The position numbers and the translations under genes were made by a program. A DNA stretch of 64,000 nt from Agrobacterium vitis (GTDB lineage: Bacteria > Pseudomonadota > Alphaproteobacteria > Rhizobiales > Rhizobiaceae): contig NZ_CP146243.1 in the NCBI RefSeq assembly GCF_037039395.1, positions 142,865-206,864 of the forward strand, in the 5' to 3' direction. The notes beneath the pieces are model-generated. The model ran no database searches. It saw only the letters and a list, made by a program, of their open reading frames with translations, and had not been told where the DNA came from. Within the stretch, counting starts at the first letter, position 1; each line of letters opens with the position of its first letter. Positions 36,531 through 45,928 of the stretch are shown piece after piece.

Positions 36531-36980
36531 TCATCAATGGCAACGATATCGCCCAGGCGCGTGCCACATTCACATGCTGCGGCGATGATGGATGGGATGC
36601 TGACTTCTGGCGCTCATGGGCAACCAGTTCGGCATGTCGCAGATCATAATGCTGAACGGCTTGCTGTCCCATCGGTTGCTCCCCATCAAGAGAGTTTGTC
36701 GCGGTCCGTCCCCGCGATAGACTCACTTAACCTCCGAATGATCGGGGAGTTGGAAACTGTCCGTGACAGCCCTGTGGCCTTTAGTTCCGGGGAACCTGGA
36801 CATACGCCACAGGCTCCCCGACCCGAAAGGTCAGAGAGTTCGATGCTGAATCGACCAGCATCAGTCGCACGGAGGGGTTTCCACGCCCCAAGGCAGCACG
36901 TACTGCCTCACGTCACAGGATAAATGAGATGACAGCGCTTCGCCAGTCTGCGCTGGCGAAAAACACATCGGAACTTCGCA
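36531..36980. other. Intergenic DNA between AraC copy 1 and the MFS gene
   Basis: No convincing gene in 450 bases. A minus-strand frame (36502-36726) and a plus-strand frame (36495-36923) are open but unrecognisable and low-complexity. CCTGTGGC (36771-36778) pairs with GCCACAGG (36806-36813), a possible hairpin downstream of the MFS gene, without a U-tract. The AraC promoter should lie near 36515-36600. Confidence 0.4.
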
Positions 36981-38166
36981 TCAGTGGCTTTTGCGCTGAA
37001 CCGGCAGGCTTGCCAGAGCGCTCACGCTCAATACGACAAGGCCTGAAAACATCAAAAACATGGTTGAGGGTTCGAGATCATCCGATGTCAGAGAGATTAT
37101 CGCAACCAGAAGCAGGCTCACGGCAACGGCGATGGAATGGATGGTGCCTTTGGCCCGGCCGAGCTTCGTCTTGCGCAACGCAAGCCTGCAGCGCCACCTC
37201 GACGGACACCCTGCCAAGATTATAGAAGGCCCCCAGCATGGCGAAGACGAGCAGGTTCCAGGAAAAAGCAACAAAGGCCGTGGCTGCAAACAGGCTGGCC
37301 ATGACGACAAGGACGATCAGATGCAAGCTGGAGAGCTTGATGAACCGCATCATCGGGATCAGCATGAGAACCCCGAGGATAGAACCGGCTGACCATGCAC
37401 TTTCCAGATGCCCAAAATCCATGGCCCGTCCCAGATGTTCCTCCCACACAAAACTGGGTCCAACCACGCTCACCAACATACCGCCGGCGTTCAAAAGGGC
37501 ATAGATGACGGCAAGCCGCAGCAAGGCGTCATTAAGTACCAATGATATGTCTCTCGATACGACCTCTCGCCACGGAGTTTGCCTTTCATTGTGCATCAGG
37601 CCAACGCAGGCAGCCGAAAGGCAAAAGCATCCAGCAATGGCGAACAATGCGGCCCGAGGGGAGCACGCCTGCAGCAGGAAACCGATGATGGCTGCGGAAG
37701 CGAGGCTTCCAATCTGCAGTATGACGAACACAATCGAATTGATTCTTGCCAGCGATTGGTCGGCTCTCAACGATGGAATCATAGACTGTGTCGCCGTGAG
37801 GGACAGCCTGTCGCAGCCCGAGAACACAATGGTCGACAACCACAGCATCCAAGGCAGATCAGCGACCATAATCATGGCTGCAATCAGCAGTGCAGCAAAC
37901 AGTCGGGTGATGTCGGCGATCATTGACAGGTTGCGGCGATCATATCGGTCGGACAGCCATCCGGCGATCGGACTTGTCACAAGCTCTGTCAAGCTGGAGA
38001 CAGCAAAAAACACCGCAACGGATGTGGTGCCGTGACCCGAGGCAACGAGAAGCCACGAGCACGCGAAATTATAGCTGTTGCGGCCGAAGGACATAAAGAA
38101 AATTGCGACGAGAAAACAGATTTGAGACGCCCGTCCCGTGTCTGCTGCAAGGCATCGTCGAAACAT
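36981..38166 (-). pseudogene. MFS transporter, frameshifted near its C-terminus
   Basis: The frame from 38166 encodes a major facilitator protein (CFLVAIFFMSFGRNSYNFAC, SPIAGWLSDRYDRRNLSMIA, LWLSTIVFSGCDRLSLTATQ). It runs in a transport-like frame to LGRVSVEVALQACVAQDEARPG near 37150, then becomes non-membrane-like and stops at 37078. The expected last helices continue in another frame: KGTIHSIAVAVSLLLVAIIS and PSTMFLMFSGLVVLSVSALA, ending at 36981. A single-base indel near 37150-37175 therefore disrupts the last two helices. Either a real pseudogene or a sequencing error. Confidence 0.75.
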
Positions 38167-38223
38167 CGGGCACCTTCATCGATGGTCAAAGGCCATGATG
38201 GAGGGATCACATGTCGCACGCTT

Positions 38224-38255
38224 TCATAATCGTGCCTAGATATCATGATCGTGCC
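38224..38255. promoter_or_regulatory. Direct repeats upstream of the MFS gene, candidate AraC sites
   Basis: TCATAATCGTGCC (38224-38236) and TCATGATCGTGCC (38243-38255) differ at one base and are 19 bases apart. They lie 58-89 bases upstream of the MFS start on its side and just downstream of the AraC copy 2 gene. AraC proteins commonly bind direct half-sites about two helical turns apart near -35, so these are probable activator sites. Confidence 0.6.
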
Positions 38256-38274
38256 ATAAACAAGCGGAAAGGCT

Positions 38275-39189
38275 TCAACTGCGCCATCCGCGACGATATT
38301 CCAGCGGGCTGACGCCGAAGGTGCGCCGGAAGGCATAGGTGAAGTGGCTCGAACTTGCAAAACCGCATTCCAAAGCAATCTCTGTGGCCGAGAGTTCAGT
38401 GCCGTTCAACAGTGCAAGGGCCTGTTTCAGTCTGTATTCAGCCAGATAGCTATGCGGTGTTTTCCCGGTCGACTGTTTGAAGGCGCGAAAGAAGTGGCGC
38501 CGGCTGACGCCTGCCACTGTGGCCATTTCCAGAAGGGTGGGAGGCTTTGTAAGCCGCTCCTCGATAAATGCCAGAACACGTTTCAGATCAAAGGAAGACA
38601 GTCCGCCCTTGGTGGGCTTCAATCCCGCACCATTTATCCGCAGGATCTGCACAAAAAGCTGGATGATCTGGCTCTCGACCATCACGAGGCTGATCGGATC
38701 CGGGTTTTTCAGCTCCGCTGATATCCGGTGCAGGCAGGCTTCGACAGTGTTGTCGCGAAAGCCGATCGCAGGTTTTAATCCAGGGACCCAATGCGAGCCG
38801 ATTGTCTGCTCAATAAAACCAGTGTTGATGGAAACGAACAAGTAGGATCCAGCCGCGTCGCCCTCGTCCCAGCCTCTCCATTCGTGATGGGCCGGAATGA
38901 AAATCACCGATCCTGGTCGGCGCGGTGTGAAGGCGACCGGGCGCCCCTCGACAAAATCCTCGCCGATGCGCGCCTCGCCGTGCAGGTTGATCAGCAAGCA
39001 GTGATGCTTCAATGCAACTTTCGTTTCCTGCCGCTTGAAACCCGTTCTTCTGACAAGGTCGGCGCGAACAATGCCCCAATCGACATACTGATGAACCAGC
39101 TTTCGGTGGTCGCAACGACGGGCCTCATCTGGGCGAAAATCACAGGTCTTCGTCAAACAGGGCAATCCTCCCACATGAAAAACCGCCAA
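38275..39189 (-). CDS. AraC family transcriptional regulator (copy 2)
   Basis: A 304-residue paralogue of the regulator at 35613-36512. The ligand domain shares IVRADLVRRTGFKRQET, LLINLHGEARIGEDFVEG and RRPGSVIFIPAHHEWRGWDE with the corresponding stretches of copy 1. The C-terminal HTH pair is TLLEMATVAGVSRRHFFRAF and LSATEIALECGFASSSHFTY, then AFRRTFGVSPLEYRR. It precedes the MFS gene and the repeats at 38224-38255. Confidence 0.87.
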   Translation of the reverse strand: MAVFHVGGLPCLTKTCDFRPDEARRCDHRKLVHQYVDWGIVRADLVRRTGFKRQETKVALKHHCLLINLHGEARIGEDFVEGRPVAFTPRRPGSVIFIPAHHEWRGWDEGDAAGSYLFVSINTGFIEQTIGSHWVPGLKPAIGFRDNTVEACLHRISAELKNPDPISLVMVESQIIQLFVQILRINGAGLKPTKGGLSSFDLKRVLAFIEERLTKPPTLLEMATVAGVSRRHFFRAFKQSTGKTPHSYLAEYRLKQALALLNGTELSATEIALECGFASSSHFTYAFRRTFGVSPLEYRRGWRS

Positions 39190-39641
39190 TCATCACTTTT
39201 ATAGGTCGATTCAGGCGTCCTGAACAACCGCCGCGGATCCACGCTGGTCCGATCATGGCACTTTCATGACAAAACGGCATGCCGATGAAAGCACAGCGTG
39301 AAATACCGACTTAGGACGAGTTGACGCCGCCCATATTCCGTCACCCTCCGGCATTTATCTCTTTCCAGATCTTTTGGGTGTCGTCGCGTTGATCCCTCAT
39401 TTTTTAAAGGTTTAGAAATGCAGGATTTCAGTAGTTTCCTTCAAGAATGTGATCAAGGTCCACGATTGAACCGGTTGGCCGGGTTCTTTGACGAAACCGC
39501 ATCCGGTAGCAGAGGCATGCCTGTTCGACGCCCCGTTGCCGATATGCGTCTTCTGCCAACCGACCCCCTGCTTTACCGGATCGTCGAGCTTCATTCCCGC
39601 CGGCAGGGATTTTTCGACAAACACTACCACGGCAGCATTCC
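39190..39641. other. Boundary region with an unidentified C-terminal remnant
   Basis: Bases 39190-39411 hold no gene that I can see. On the minus strand a frame from about 39645 to a stop at 39412 reads VVFVEKSLPAGMKLDDPVKQ and, later, GFVKEPGQPVQSWTLITF. It looks protein-like, but I do not recognise it and it has no good start codon (only GTG at 39630). It may be the tail of a gene whose front was removed when traA was truncated, since it begins exactly where traA stops. Confidence 0.35.
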
Positions 39642-41723
39642 TTAGCCGTGATCGAGATTGTTGTAGAAGCGCTGCTCGACCAACACCTGACGCTGCTGAT
39701 CGCTCTCCCCGACGACGACCGAAATCCGGTTCGCTGCTGCCTCGACGACGCGGCCGATCATGCCATTCTTGACGCCAAGCGAACCTTCATTTTTCAGGAA
39801 GACGATCTGGTCGCCGGCATCGAAATGGCGGATACCATCGGCGGTCCTGAAGGCATGGCCCTCGGCCACGATACCGCGCTCGACAAGCTTTTCGCGCGCC
39901 ATGGCATTCAGCATGCGAACGTCGCGACGCAGATGCGCCAGCATCAACATGGACTTTGCCGGATCGTAGTCGCGGTTCCAGTCGGCAATGAGGTTTTCGA
40001 CAGCCTGAGCCTTCAGCTCGGAACCAAGCACCCTGCCCTCTGAGCGATAGGCAGCCAGCGCCTCTCCGACGCGGCCCCGCGCCAGATCGAGCGAGGCTTT
40101 GCGCATCCAGTCCTCACGCTGGCGATAGATGGTTTCGAGTTCGGCGTATCCAATGCGATCAACAATGGCGCGGAAGGCAGCCCCCGCCTCGATCGGCTGA
40201 AGCTGCTCGGGATCGCCGACCAGGACGATCTTGGCGCCTGCCCTCACAACGGCATCGACAAAGCCCGCCATCTGTTTGGAGGCGACCATGCCGGCCTCGT
40301 CCATGACGAAGATGGTCCTGTCATTGAGCATGTCGCGGCCCCGACCCCAGCGCAGCTCCCACGACGCCAACGTCCGGCTCTGGATGCCAGCCTCCTTCTC
40401 CAAGCCTTCGGCCGCTTTGCCCGCAAGCGCGCCGCCGACCACACGATAGCCGGCCAGTTCCCATGCCTCACGCGCCGCCTTCATCATCGTGGTCTTGCCA
40501 GCGCCCGCACGGCCAACCACGGCAGCGATCCGGGCGGAGCCGGTGATCCGTTCGATTGCAGTCCGTTGCTCGTCCGAAAGCCGTTCATGACGTCGGAACG
40601 TAGCATCCAGCACAGCGTCAGAGACGGCACGTCCTTGCTGGTTCGACAGCCAGATGGCCTGCCGTGCCATCGTTGCTTCCAGGTGGATCATCGCCCGCGT
40701 GGTGTAGCGGGCCCGCACCGTGTCGCCCGTGGCGAAGTCGATCGTATCGCGCTGCAAACGCAGCACATCCGGGCTCTGGATAATGCGCGCCATCAACTGC
40801 TGAAAGATGCCGGGATCGTCGATATAGCGATGCAGCACCTTGGCGACATCTCGCTCATCAAAGACGCTCTTCTCCCGAGTGATCAGGTCGAGGACGATCT
40901 CTGGGCGTCGCAGAATTCGACGGGTGTTCTCGCTTCGACGCTGCTCATTCAGCTCGATCCGCTCGAGCTCTGGACGCACGCCCTGGCTTTCGGCCTTGCG
41001 CTCGACCGCTTTTGCGCCGACGCCGAGATGGATGGTCGGCTCCAGGTCTATGCCCTGCTTCTCGTAGGAGCGGCCATCGACACGAAGATCTATACCACTG
41101 AGCGCCAAGTGATGGTTCTGGCGTTCGAACCATCCATCGCGCAGCTTGTTGAAATCTTCGGTGGAACCGGCCCAGAGTTTGTAAAGGATCTTGCCGGACT
41201 TGGTGCGGACCTGCTGGCCATCCTCACCTGTGACCGCGACCTTCTTTGCCCCAAACCCATCTTCGGTGAGCGGGCGCAATGTGGTCATCAGATGGATGTG
41301 CGGATTGCCGGGATTGTCGTGGTAGACCCAATCGGCCACCATGCCCTTGGCAAGGATGTGCTTTTCCACGAAGTCGCGTACCAGTGCGATGTTCTGCTCG
41401 GCCGTCAGCTCCAGCGGAAGTGCGATGGTCAGGTCCCGCGCGAGCTGGGCATCGGAGCGCTTCTCGAAGGCCTCGACCTTGTTCCAGAAGGCCTCGACCG
41501 CTCCCGATACAGAGCGATCGGCGATAAGGGAGCGGACCCATTTCGGGGCATCTACGGGGAGGACGAACTCCTCATGTAAGAGGCCATGTTTACGGGTATA
41601 ATCAATGGTGCGGGCCTCGCGCTCATAGTCCATCTTCGCACAGTGCCGGTAGGCCGCAGACAGCACGGCACTGCGGCCGTCGCCGCGGCTGACGATGCTG
41701 GCTGAGAAATGGGCGATGGCCAC
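39642..41723 (-). CDS. traA: Ti-type conjugative relaxase TraA, C-terminally truncated
   Basis: A 693-residue protein from GTG 41723 (VAIAHFSASIVSRGDGRS), the usual TraA opening. The N-terminal MobA/MobL relaxase domain carries the histidine motif NPHIHLMTTLRP. A RecD-like helicase follows with Walker A AAVVGRAGAGKTTMM and Walker B IFVMDEAGMV. Full Ti-type TraA is about 1100 residues; here the frame ends at RFYNNLDHG, just before the expected YATTIHKSQG helicase motif. The last helicase motifs and C-terminal domain are missing, so nicking may persist while helicase-driven transfer is likely lost. Divergent from traCDG across oriT. Confidence 0.88.
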   Translation of the reverse strand: MAIAHFSASIVSRGDGRSAVLSAAYRHCAKMDYEREARTIDYTRKHGLLHEEFVLPVDAPKWVRSLIADRSVSGAVEAFWNKVEAFEKRSDAQLARDLTIALPLELTAEQNIALVRDFVEKHILAKGMVADWVYHDNPGNPHIHLMTTLRPLTEDGFGAKKVAVTGEDGQQVRTKSGKILYKLWAGSTEDFNKLRDGWFERQNHHLALSGIDLRVDGRSYEKQGIDLEPTIHLGVGAKAVERKAESQGVRPELERIELNEQRRSENTRRILRRPEIVLDLITREKSVFDERDVAKVLHRYIDDPGIFQQLMARIIQSPDVLRLQRDTIDFATGDTVRARYTTRAMIHLEATMARQAIWLSNQQGRAVSDAVLDATFRRHERLSDEQRTAIERITGSARIAAVVGRAGAGKTTMMKAAREAWELAGYRVVGGALAGKAAEGLEKEAGIQSRTLASWELRWGRGRDMLNDRTIFVMDEAGMVASKQMAGFVDAVVRAGAKIVLVGDPEQLQPIEAGAAFRAIVDRIGYAELETIYRQREDWMRKASLDLARGRVGEALAAYRSEGRVLGSELKAQAVENLIADWNRDYDPAKSMLMLAHLRRDVRMLNAMAREKLVERGIVAEGHAFRTADGIRHFDAGDQIVFLKNEGSLGVKNGMIGRVVEAAANRISVVVGESDQQRQVLVEQRFYNNLDHG

Positions 41724-41803
41724 GGCGTAAAATACTCCCGGTTCGAATCTCGTTCGTCGGGGCGACGACCCCACAACGACCCCGCCAGGGCCGTGAGCAA
41801 GCA

Positions 41804-41834
41804 CGTCGCATCAGCGACGTATAATTGCGCCCTT
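41804..41834. other. oriT: Ti-type origin of transfer (oriT) nic region
   Basis: The inverted repeat CGTCGC (41804-41809) / GCGACG (41814-41819) is followed at once by ATAATTGCGCCCTT (41821-41834). This matches the Q-type (RSF1010/pTiC58-like) nic consensus and lies, as in Ti and related plasmids, between divergent traA and traCDG. A tandem ATCTGCAG repeat occurs nearby at about 41888-41905. Confidence 0.85.
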
Positions 41835-41970
41835 GGAGCCATTCCTACGGAACGGCGGGATCATTCACGAAAGCATCGCCCTTGGCGATCTGCAGATCTG
41901 CAGATTCCCTTTGTCGCGCATCCGGGAGAAAGTTGGCGTCGCAACAGCAACGCCAGGGAGAGCAACCGGA

Positions 41971-42267
41971 ATGAAAAAGCCATCGTCGAAGATCAGGGAA
42001 GAAATCGCCAGATTGCAGGACCAGCTGAGAGCGGCTGAAACACGCGAGGCCGAACGCATCGGCCGGATCGCGCTGAAGGCCGGGATTGGTGAGATCGAGA
42101 TTGACGAGGCAGAGCTTCAGGCGGCTTTCGAGGAGATTGCACGACGGTTTCGCGGAGGCAAAGGACCTGCGACCGGAAAAGAGAATGGGCATGGTGACAA
42201 GCCAGATCGCGACACCCGCCCGTCGTTCACGCCTGGCGCGGATGCGGGCGGGCCTGGTGAGGCTTGA
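41971..42267 (+). CDS. traC: Conjugal transfer protein TraC
   Basis: A 98-residue protein beginning [20 protein letters not shown], then [20 protein letters not shown], typical of Ti-type TraC, with a coiled-coil N-terminus and charged glycine-rich tail. TraC is an accessory relaxosome protein. ATG 41971 follows AGGGAGAG. First gene of the plus-strand half of the dtr region. Confidence 0.87.
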   Translation: MKKPSSKIREEIARLQDQLRAAETREAERIGRIALKAGIGEIEIDEAELQAAFEEIARRFRGGKGPATGKENGHGDKPDRDTRPSFTPGADAGGPGEA

Positions 42268-42271
42268 TCGG

Positions 42272-42487
42272 ATGGCGAAGGCGATGACGACAGAAGCGCG
42301 CAAAAAGGACACGCGCGAAAAGATCGAGCTCGGCGGCCTGATCGTGAAAGCGGGCTTGCGCTATGAACAGCGGGCGCTGCTGCTCGGTCTTCTGATCGAT
42401 GCGAGCAACCGGATCAAGGACAATGAGGCGGAGCGATCACGCCTGACATCCATCGGCGTGGAGGCGTTTGGCAATGAGGGTGAATAG
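42272..42487 (+). CDS. traD: Conjugal transfer protein TraD
   Basis: A 71-residue protein. The characteristic core is [20 protein letters not shown] followed by [21 protein letters not shown] 42272 or 42284 could be the start; the longer upstream frame overlaps traC and is not expected. TraD is a small helper of the coupling protein. Its 3' end overlaps the traG start by 14 bases. Confidence 0.85.
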   Translation: MAKAMTTEARKKDTREKIELGGLIVKAGLRYEQRALLLGLLIDASNRIKDNEAERSRLTSIGVEAFGNEGE

Positions 42488-44441
42488 GCTTGTGCTGTTC
42501 GTCCTGCCAGCGGCAATCATGCTTGCCGCGTTGGTCATGACATTCGGAATGGAACATCGGCTGGCGGAGCTCGGCTCATCCCCCCAGGCAAAGCTGATGC
42601 TGGGACGAACAGGCCTTGCCCTCCCCTACATCACGGTCGCCGCAACTGGTGTCGTTGCGTTGTTCGCGGCAAATGGATCAGCCAACATCAAGACGGCGGG
42701 TCTGAGCGTCCTTGCCGGAAACGGTGCGGCGATCGTTATCGCGATCATACCCGAGACGATCCGCCTGACCGGCATCGCGAGCAGCGTACCGGCAGGACAA
42801 TCGGTTCTCACCTATGCCGATCCAGCGACAATGGTCGGTGTAGGCGTCGCCTTTGTCAGTGCAATGTTTGCGCTGCGCGTCGCGATCAAGGGCAACGCCG
42901 CTTTTGCTCAAACCGGACCTAAGCGGGTCGGCGGAAAGCGGGCAGTGCATGGGGAAGCCGACTGGATGAAGTTGCAGGAGGCGGCAAAGCTCTTTCCCGA
43001 ACCCGGCGGCATCGTCATTGGCGAGCGATATCGAGTCGACAAGGACAGCGTGGCTACTATGCCTTTTCGAGCCGATGATCCGCAGAGCTGGGGTGCCGGA
43101 GGCAAGTCACCGCTGCTCTGCTTCGATGGCTCGTTCGGCTCCTCGCACGGTATCGTTTTTGCCGGCTCCGGTGGCTTCAAGACGACGTCGGTAACAATCC
43201 CGGCCGCGCTCAAATGGGGTGGTGGACTGGTTGTGCTTGATCCGTCCAGCGAGGTCGCACCGATGGTCGTCGATCACAGACGCAAGGCTGGCCGGAAGGT
43301 GATTGTGCTGGATCCCACCCTGCAGGGAGTGGGCTTCAACGCGCTCGACTGGATCGGTCGTCACGGCAATACGAAGGAAGAAGATATCGTCGCCGTCGCC
43401 ACCTGGATCATGACCGACAATGCACGCACAGCATCCGCCCGCGACGATTTCTTTCGCGCCTCGGCCATGCAGCTTCTGACCGCACTCATCGCCGACGTTT
43501 GTCTGTCCGGTCACACGGACGAGAAGAACCAGACACTGCGCCTTGTCCGGGCCAATCTCTCCGAACCAGAGCCCAAGCTGCGGGGCCGGTTGACCGAGAT
43601 CTATGAGCAGTCGGAATCCGACTTCGTCAAGGAGAACGTCGCTGTCTTCGTCAACATGACGCCGGAAACGTTTTCCGGCGTCTACGCGAACGCGGTGAAG
43701 GAGACACACTGGCTATCCTACCCGAACTATGCCAGCCTCGTGTCGGGCGATAGTTTCTCCACCGACGATCTCGCCGAGGGCGGAACGGACATCTTCATCG
43801 CACTCGATCTGAAGGTGTTGGAAGCCCATCCCGGCCTGGCGCGTGTCGTCATCGGCTCGCTGCTCAATGCCATTTACAATCGCAACGGTGATGTGAAGGG
43901 ACGCACCCTCTTCCTGCTTGATGAGGTCGCCCGGCTCGGTTACCTGCGCATCCTTGAAACTGCCCGCGATGCAGGTCGTAAATACGGCATCACGCTGACG
44001 CTGATCTTCCAGTCGCTGGGCCAGATGCGCGAGGCCTATGGCGGCCGGGACGCGACGTCCAAATGGTTCGAATCCGCGTCGTGGATATCATTTGCGGCGA
44101 TCAACGATCCTGATACCGCAGACTACATCTCGAAGCGATGTGGCGATACCACGGTTGAGGTCGACCAAACCAATCGCTCCTCCGGAATGAAGGGATCGTC
44201 ACGGTCGCGATCAAAACAGCTCAGCCGCCGGCCGTTGATCCTGCCGCATGAGGTTCTGCGCATGCGCAGCGACGAGCAAATCGTCTTTACTGCTGGCAAT
44301 GCACCGCTACGCTGCGGGCGCGCCATCTGGTTTCGACGCGAAGACATGAAAGCCTGCGTCGGGGAGAATAGGTTCCACCACCCCCATACGACAACAACGG
44401 CCATTGCCGCACCCAAAGTGACGAAGTCGGATGAAGACTGA
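42474..44441 (+). CDS. traG: Type IV coupling protein TraG
   Basis: A 655-residue VirD4/TraG-type ATPase. Three or more N-terminal membrane helices ([20 protein letters not shown] onward) are followed by the motor domain: Walker [13 protein letters not shown], Walker [15 protein letters not shown] and [20 protein letters not shown] near the C-terminus. It docks the relaxosome to the mating channel. Full length with no visible defect, unlike traA. Confidence 0.92.
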   Translation: MRVNRLVLFVLPAAIMLAALVMTFGMEHRLAELGSSPQAKLMLGRTGLALPYITVAATGVVALFAANGSANIKTAGLSVLAGNGAAIVIAIIPETIRLTGIASSVPAGQSVLTYADPATMVGVGVAFVSAMFALRVAIKGNAAFAQTGPKRVGGKRAVHGEADWMKLQEAAKLFPEPGGIVIGERYRVDKDSVATMPFRADDPQSWGAGGKSPLLCFDGSFGSSHGIVFAGSGGFKTTSVTIPAALKWGGGLVVLDPSSEVAPMVVDHRRKAGRKVIVLDPTLQGVGFNALDWIGRHGNTKEEDIVAVATWIMTDNARTASARDDFFRASAMQLLTALIADVCLSGHTDEKNQTLRLVRANLSEPEPKLRGRLTEIYEQSESDFVKENVAVFVNMTPETFSGVYANAVKETHWLSYPNYASLVSGDSFSTDDLAEGGTDIFIALDLKVLEAHPGLARVVIGSLLNAIYNRNGDVKGRTLFLLDEVARLGYLRILETARDAGRKYGITLTLIFQSLGQMREAYGGRDATSKWFESASWISFAAINDPDTADYISKRCGDTTVEVDQTNRSSGMKGSSRSRSKQLSRRPLILPHEVLRMRSDEQIVFTAGNAPLRCGRAIWFRREDMKACVGENRFHHPHTTTTAIAAPKVTKSDED

Positions 44442-44503
44442 GGCGGTACGCTCCTGTCAACAGGGCGATCCATACCTATCCGTTTTGTTCACATTGGGCG
44501 CGG

Positions 44504-44743
44504 CTACGTTTCTTTACAACAAGTCGAGGTCGCTTCGACGTCGAGGTGTTTCGGCTCGGCTGTTGGCATCCAGCCTCGTGTATATCCGCAGCCCATTGCA
44601 ACCGCCGCCAGCCGCAACTGTTCATGAAGATGGCGACAATCTTTGAGTAAAGTCCGGATGGCAGCCGTCGCGTCTCCATCGTGCCAAGCGATGAGGTGAG
44701 CCGCCTCATCATGAACCTGGGGTTCAATTGGTTTTGTTTGCAT
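44504..44743 (-). CDS. Small hypothetical protein (79 residues)
   Basis: Starts MQTKPIEPQVHDEAAHLIAW at ATG 44743 and contains DATAAIRTLLKDCRHLHEQL, an amphipathic helical stretch. No family recognised. It overlaps the 3' end of the upstream small gene by 20 bases, so both form one operon driven from the promoter carrying the LexA-type box at 44951. A longer frame to 44779 lacks support. Confidence 0.6.
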   Translation of the reverse strand: MQTKPIEPQVHDEAAHLIAWHDGDATAAIRTLLKDCRHLHEQLRLAAVAMGCGYTRGWMPTAEPKHLDVEATSTCCKET

Positions 44744-44933
44744 GGCCCGCCCCGATGTTGAGAGTGAGTTGCTGGCCACCGTATTTCCTTACCATATAGG
44801 TCGGAGGACGACGTATCATGGCCTCTGCCTTGCGTTGCATTTCCAAGCGTTGCGCCATGTGTACCTCACGGGCGGCTCGTATCTTGGATATTTCCTGCCT
44901 GGCGTTTTGAATTGCAATGTCGGCTGTGTTCAT
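44724..44933 (-). CDS. Small basic hypothetical protein (69 residues)
   Basis: Begins MNTADIAIQNARQEISKIRA and is rich in charged residues throughout (REVHMAQRLEMQRKAEAMIR). Predicted to be helical and basic. ATG 44933 follows GGAGGCGACC. The alphaproteobacterial SOS box lies 18-32 bases upstream of the start, so expression is probably LexA-controlled. Function not recognised. Confidence 0.62.
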   Translation of the reverse strand: MNTADIAIQNARQEISKIRAAREVHMAQRLEMQRKAEAMIRRPPTYMVRKYGGQQLTLNIGAGHANKTN

Positions 44934-44950
44934 GGTCGCCTCCGATCAAT

Positions 44951-44965
44951 GTTCACTTTATGTTC
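44951..44965 (-). promoter_or_regulatory. LexA (SOS) box
   Basis: GTTCACTTTATGTTC fits the alphaproteobacterial LexA operator GTTC-N7-GTTC exactly. It lies 18 bases upstream of the minus-strand small gene at 44933. The second GTTC is also part of a dyad, GTTCTC (44962-44967) with GAGAAC (44978-44983). Confidence 0.7.
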
Positions 44966-45212
44966 TCATTATCTTTTGAGAACGTCAAGCCTCAACACGA
45001 CATATCCAAGATCCCCATTGCATGTTCGACGTGCATCTTATCAAGAGATTCCGGGACACCGCGCGTTTGGTGCCATCTTCGAGGGATGATCTTGCACCCA
45101 CAAAAGAGCACATTGGCCGTCATTGCGAATTTGTCAGCGGGATCGCGCTGCAACCCGAATGGGACAAAACCACCTCGCCCATTTCGGTATTGTCCAACAG
45201 CGGCGGTTCATC

Positions 45213-45548
45213 ATGGCTTTGAATCAATCAAGCCTCATCGATTCAGAAAAGTCGTTGGACGCAGCTCCAAGAGGAAACAACAATGCGGTCATGGAAAAAG
45301 ACGCGAAAGACCTGGTTCATCTTCACCGCATTGACACGACGCAGAACATGCGACGCTTCTACTTGCTTGCAATCCAGCCAACACTGTTTGGAGGCGCATC
45401 AGTCATTCGCAACTGGGGCCGGATCGGCTCAGGCGGCCAGACGATGATTGAAACCTTCGATCGCCAGGAAGACGCGGATTGGGCCGTTTCCCACCTCGAG
45501 CGCACAAAGAAACGACGGGGTTATTCCGAGGTCAATCGCACTGAATAG
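45213..45548 (+). CDS. WGR domain protein (copy 1)
   Basis: A 111-residue protein from ATG 45213 (MALNQSSLIDSEK). The WGR domain spans about residues 30-110: NMRRFYLLAIQPTLFGGASV, then IRNWGRIGSGGQTMIETFDR with the Trp-Gly-Arg signature. WGR domains occur in PARPs and bind DNA ends or other nucleic acids; stand-alone versions are common on rhizobial plasmids. A similar gene lies at 56512-56784, on the other side of the T6SS module. Confidence 0.85.
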   Translation: MALNQSSLIDSEKSLDAAPRGNNNAVMEKDAKDLVHLHRIDTTQNMRRFYLLAIQPTLFGGASVIRNWGRIGSGGQTMIETFDRQEDADWAVSHLERTKKRRGYSEVNRTE

Positions 45549-45928
45549 CTGCCCTTTTTGTAGTGGCGCGCAATAAATGAGAATGAAATCATATTCCTTG
45601 CGATGAACGCACATGATTGATTTCGAAGATCATGCTCATTGTTCCTCGAACTTACTCCGGCAGGGGTGTGCAGCTTTTGATGGCACTGATGGGTCAGGAT
45701 GCTTGGATTTTGGCCTGTTGCTCAACAAAAGGCGACTGTTTAAAGCGAATTGCTGCGAAAACACAACCAGACAAAAATCTACAACCGAGACCTTGACCTT
45801 TTGGTAGGGTGATCTAGGTTCGAGATTCGATGTCGTGATTGCGACACTTGATGAGTGAATATTAGGATAGCCATTGCGTGGCCAGCAATACGATCTTTTG
45901 ATTTTGAAAACGACATTTGGGGGCTTCC
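45549..45928. other. Intergenic AT-rich DNA upstream of vgrG
   Basis: No gene recognised in 380 bases; opposing open frames have chance-like translations. Composition is lower in GC than the flanks. It should hold the vgrG promoter, with TTTGGGGG near 45917 as a possible ribosome binding region, but no unambiguous -35/-10 pair is evident. Confidence 0.4.

Noticed and set aside
40566-41579. 337-residue plus-strand ORF opposite traA
   Set aside because: It is a shadow of the conserved TraA reading frame; the relaxase and helicase motifs are on the minus strand.
41888-41905. Tandem ATCTGCAG repeat upstream of traC as a regulator site
   Set aside because: It is only two overlapping copies of a self-complementary octamer and could be chance; kept only as a note with oriT.
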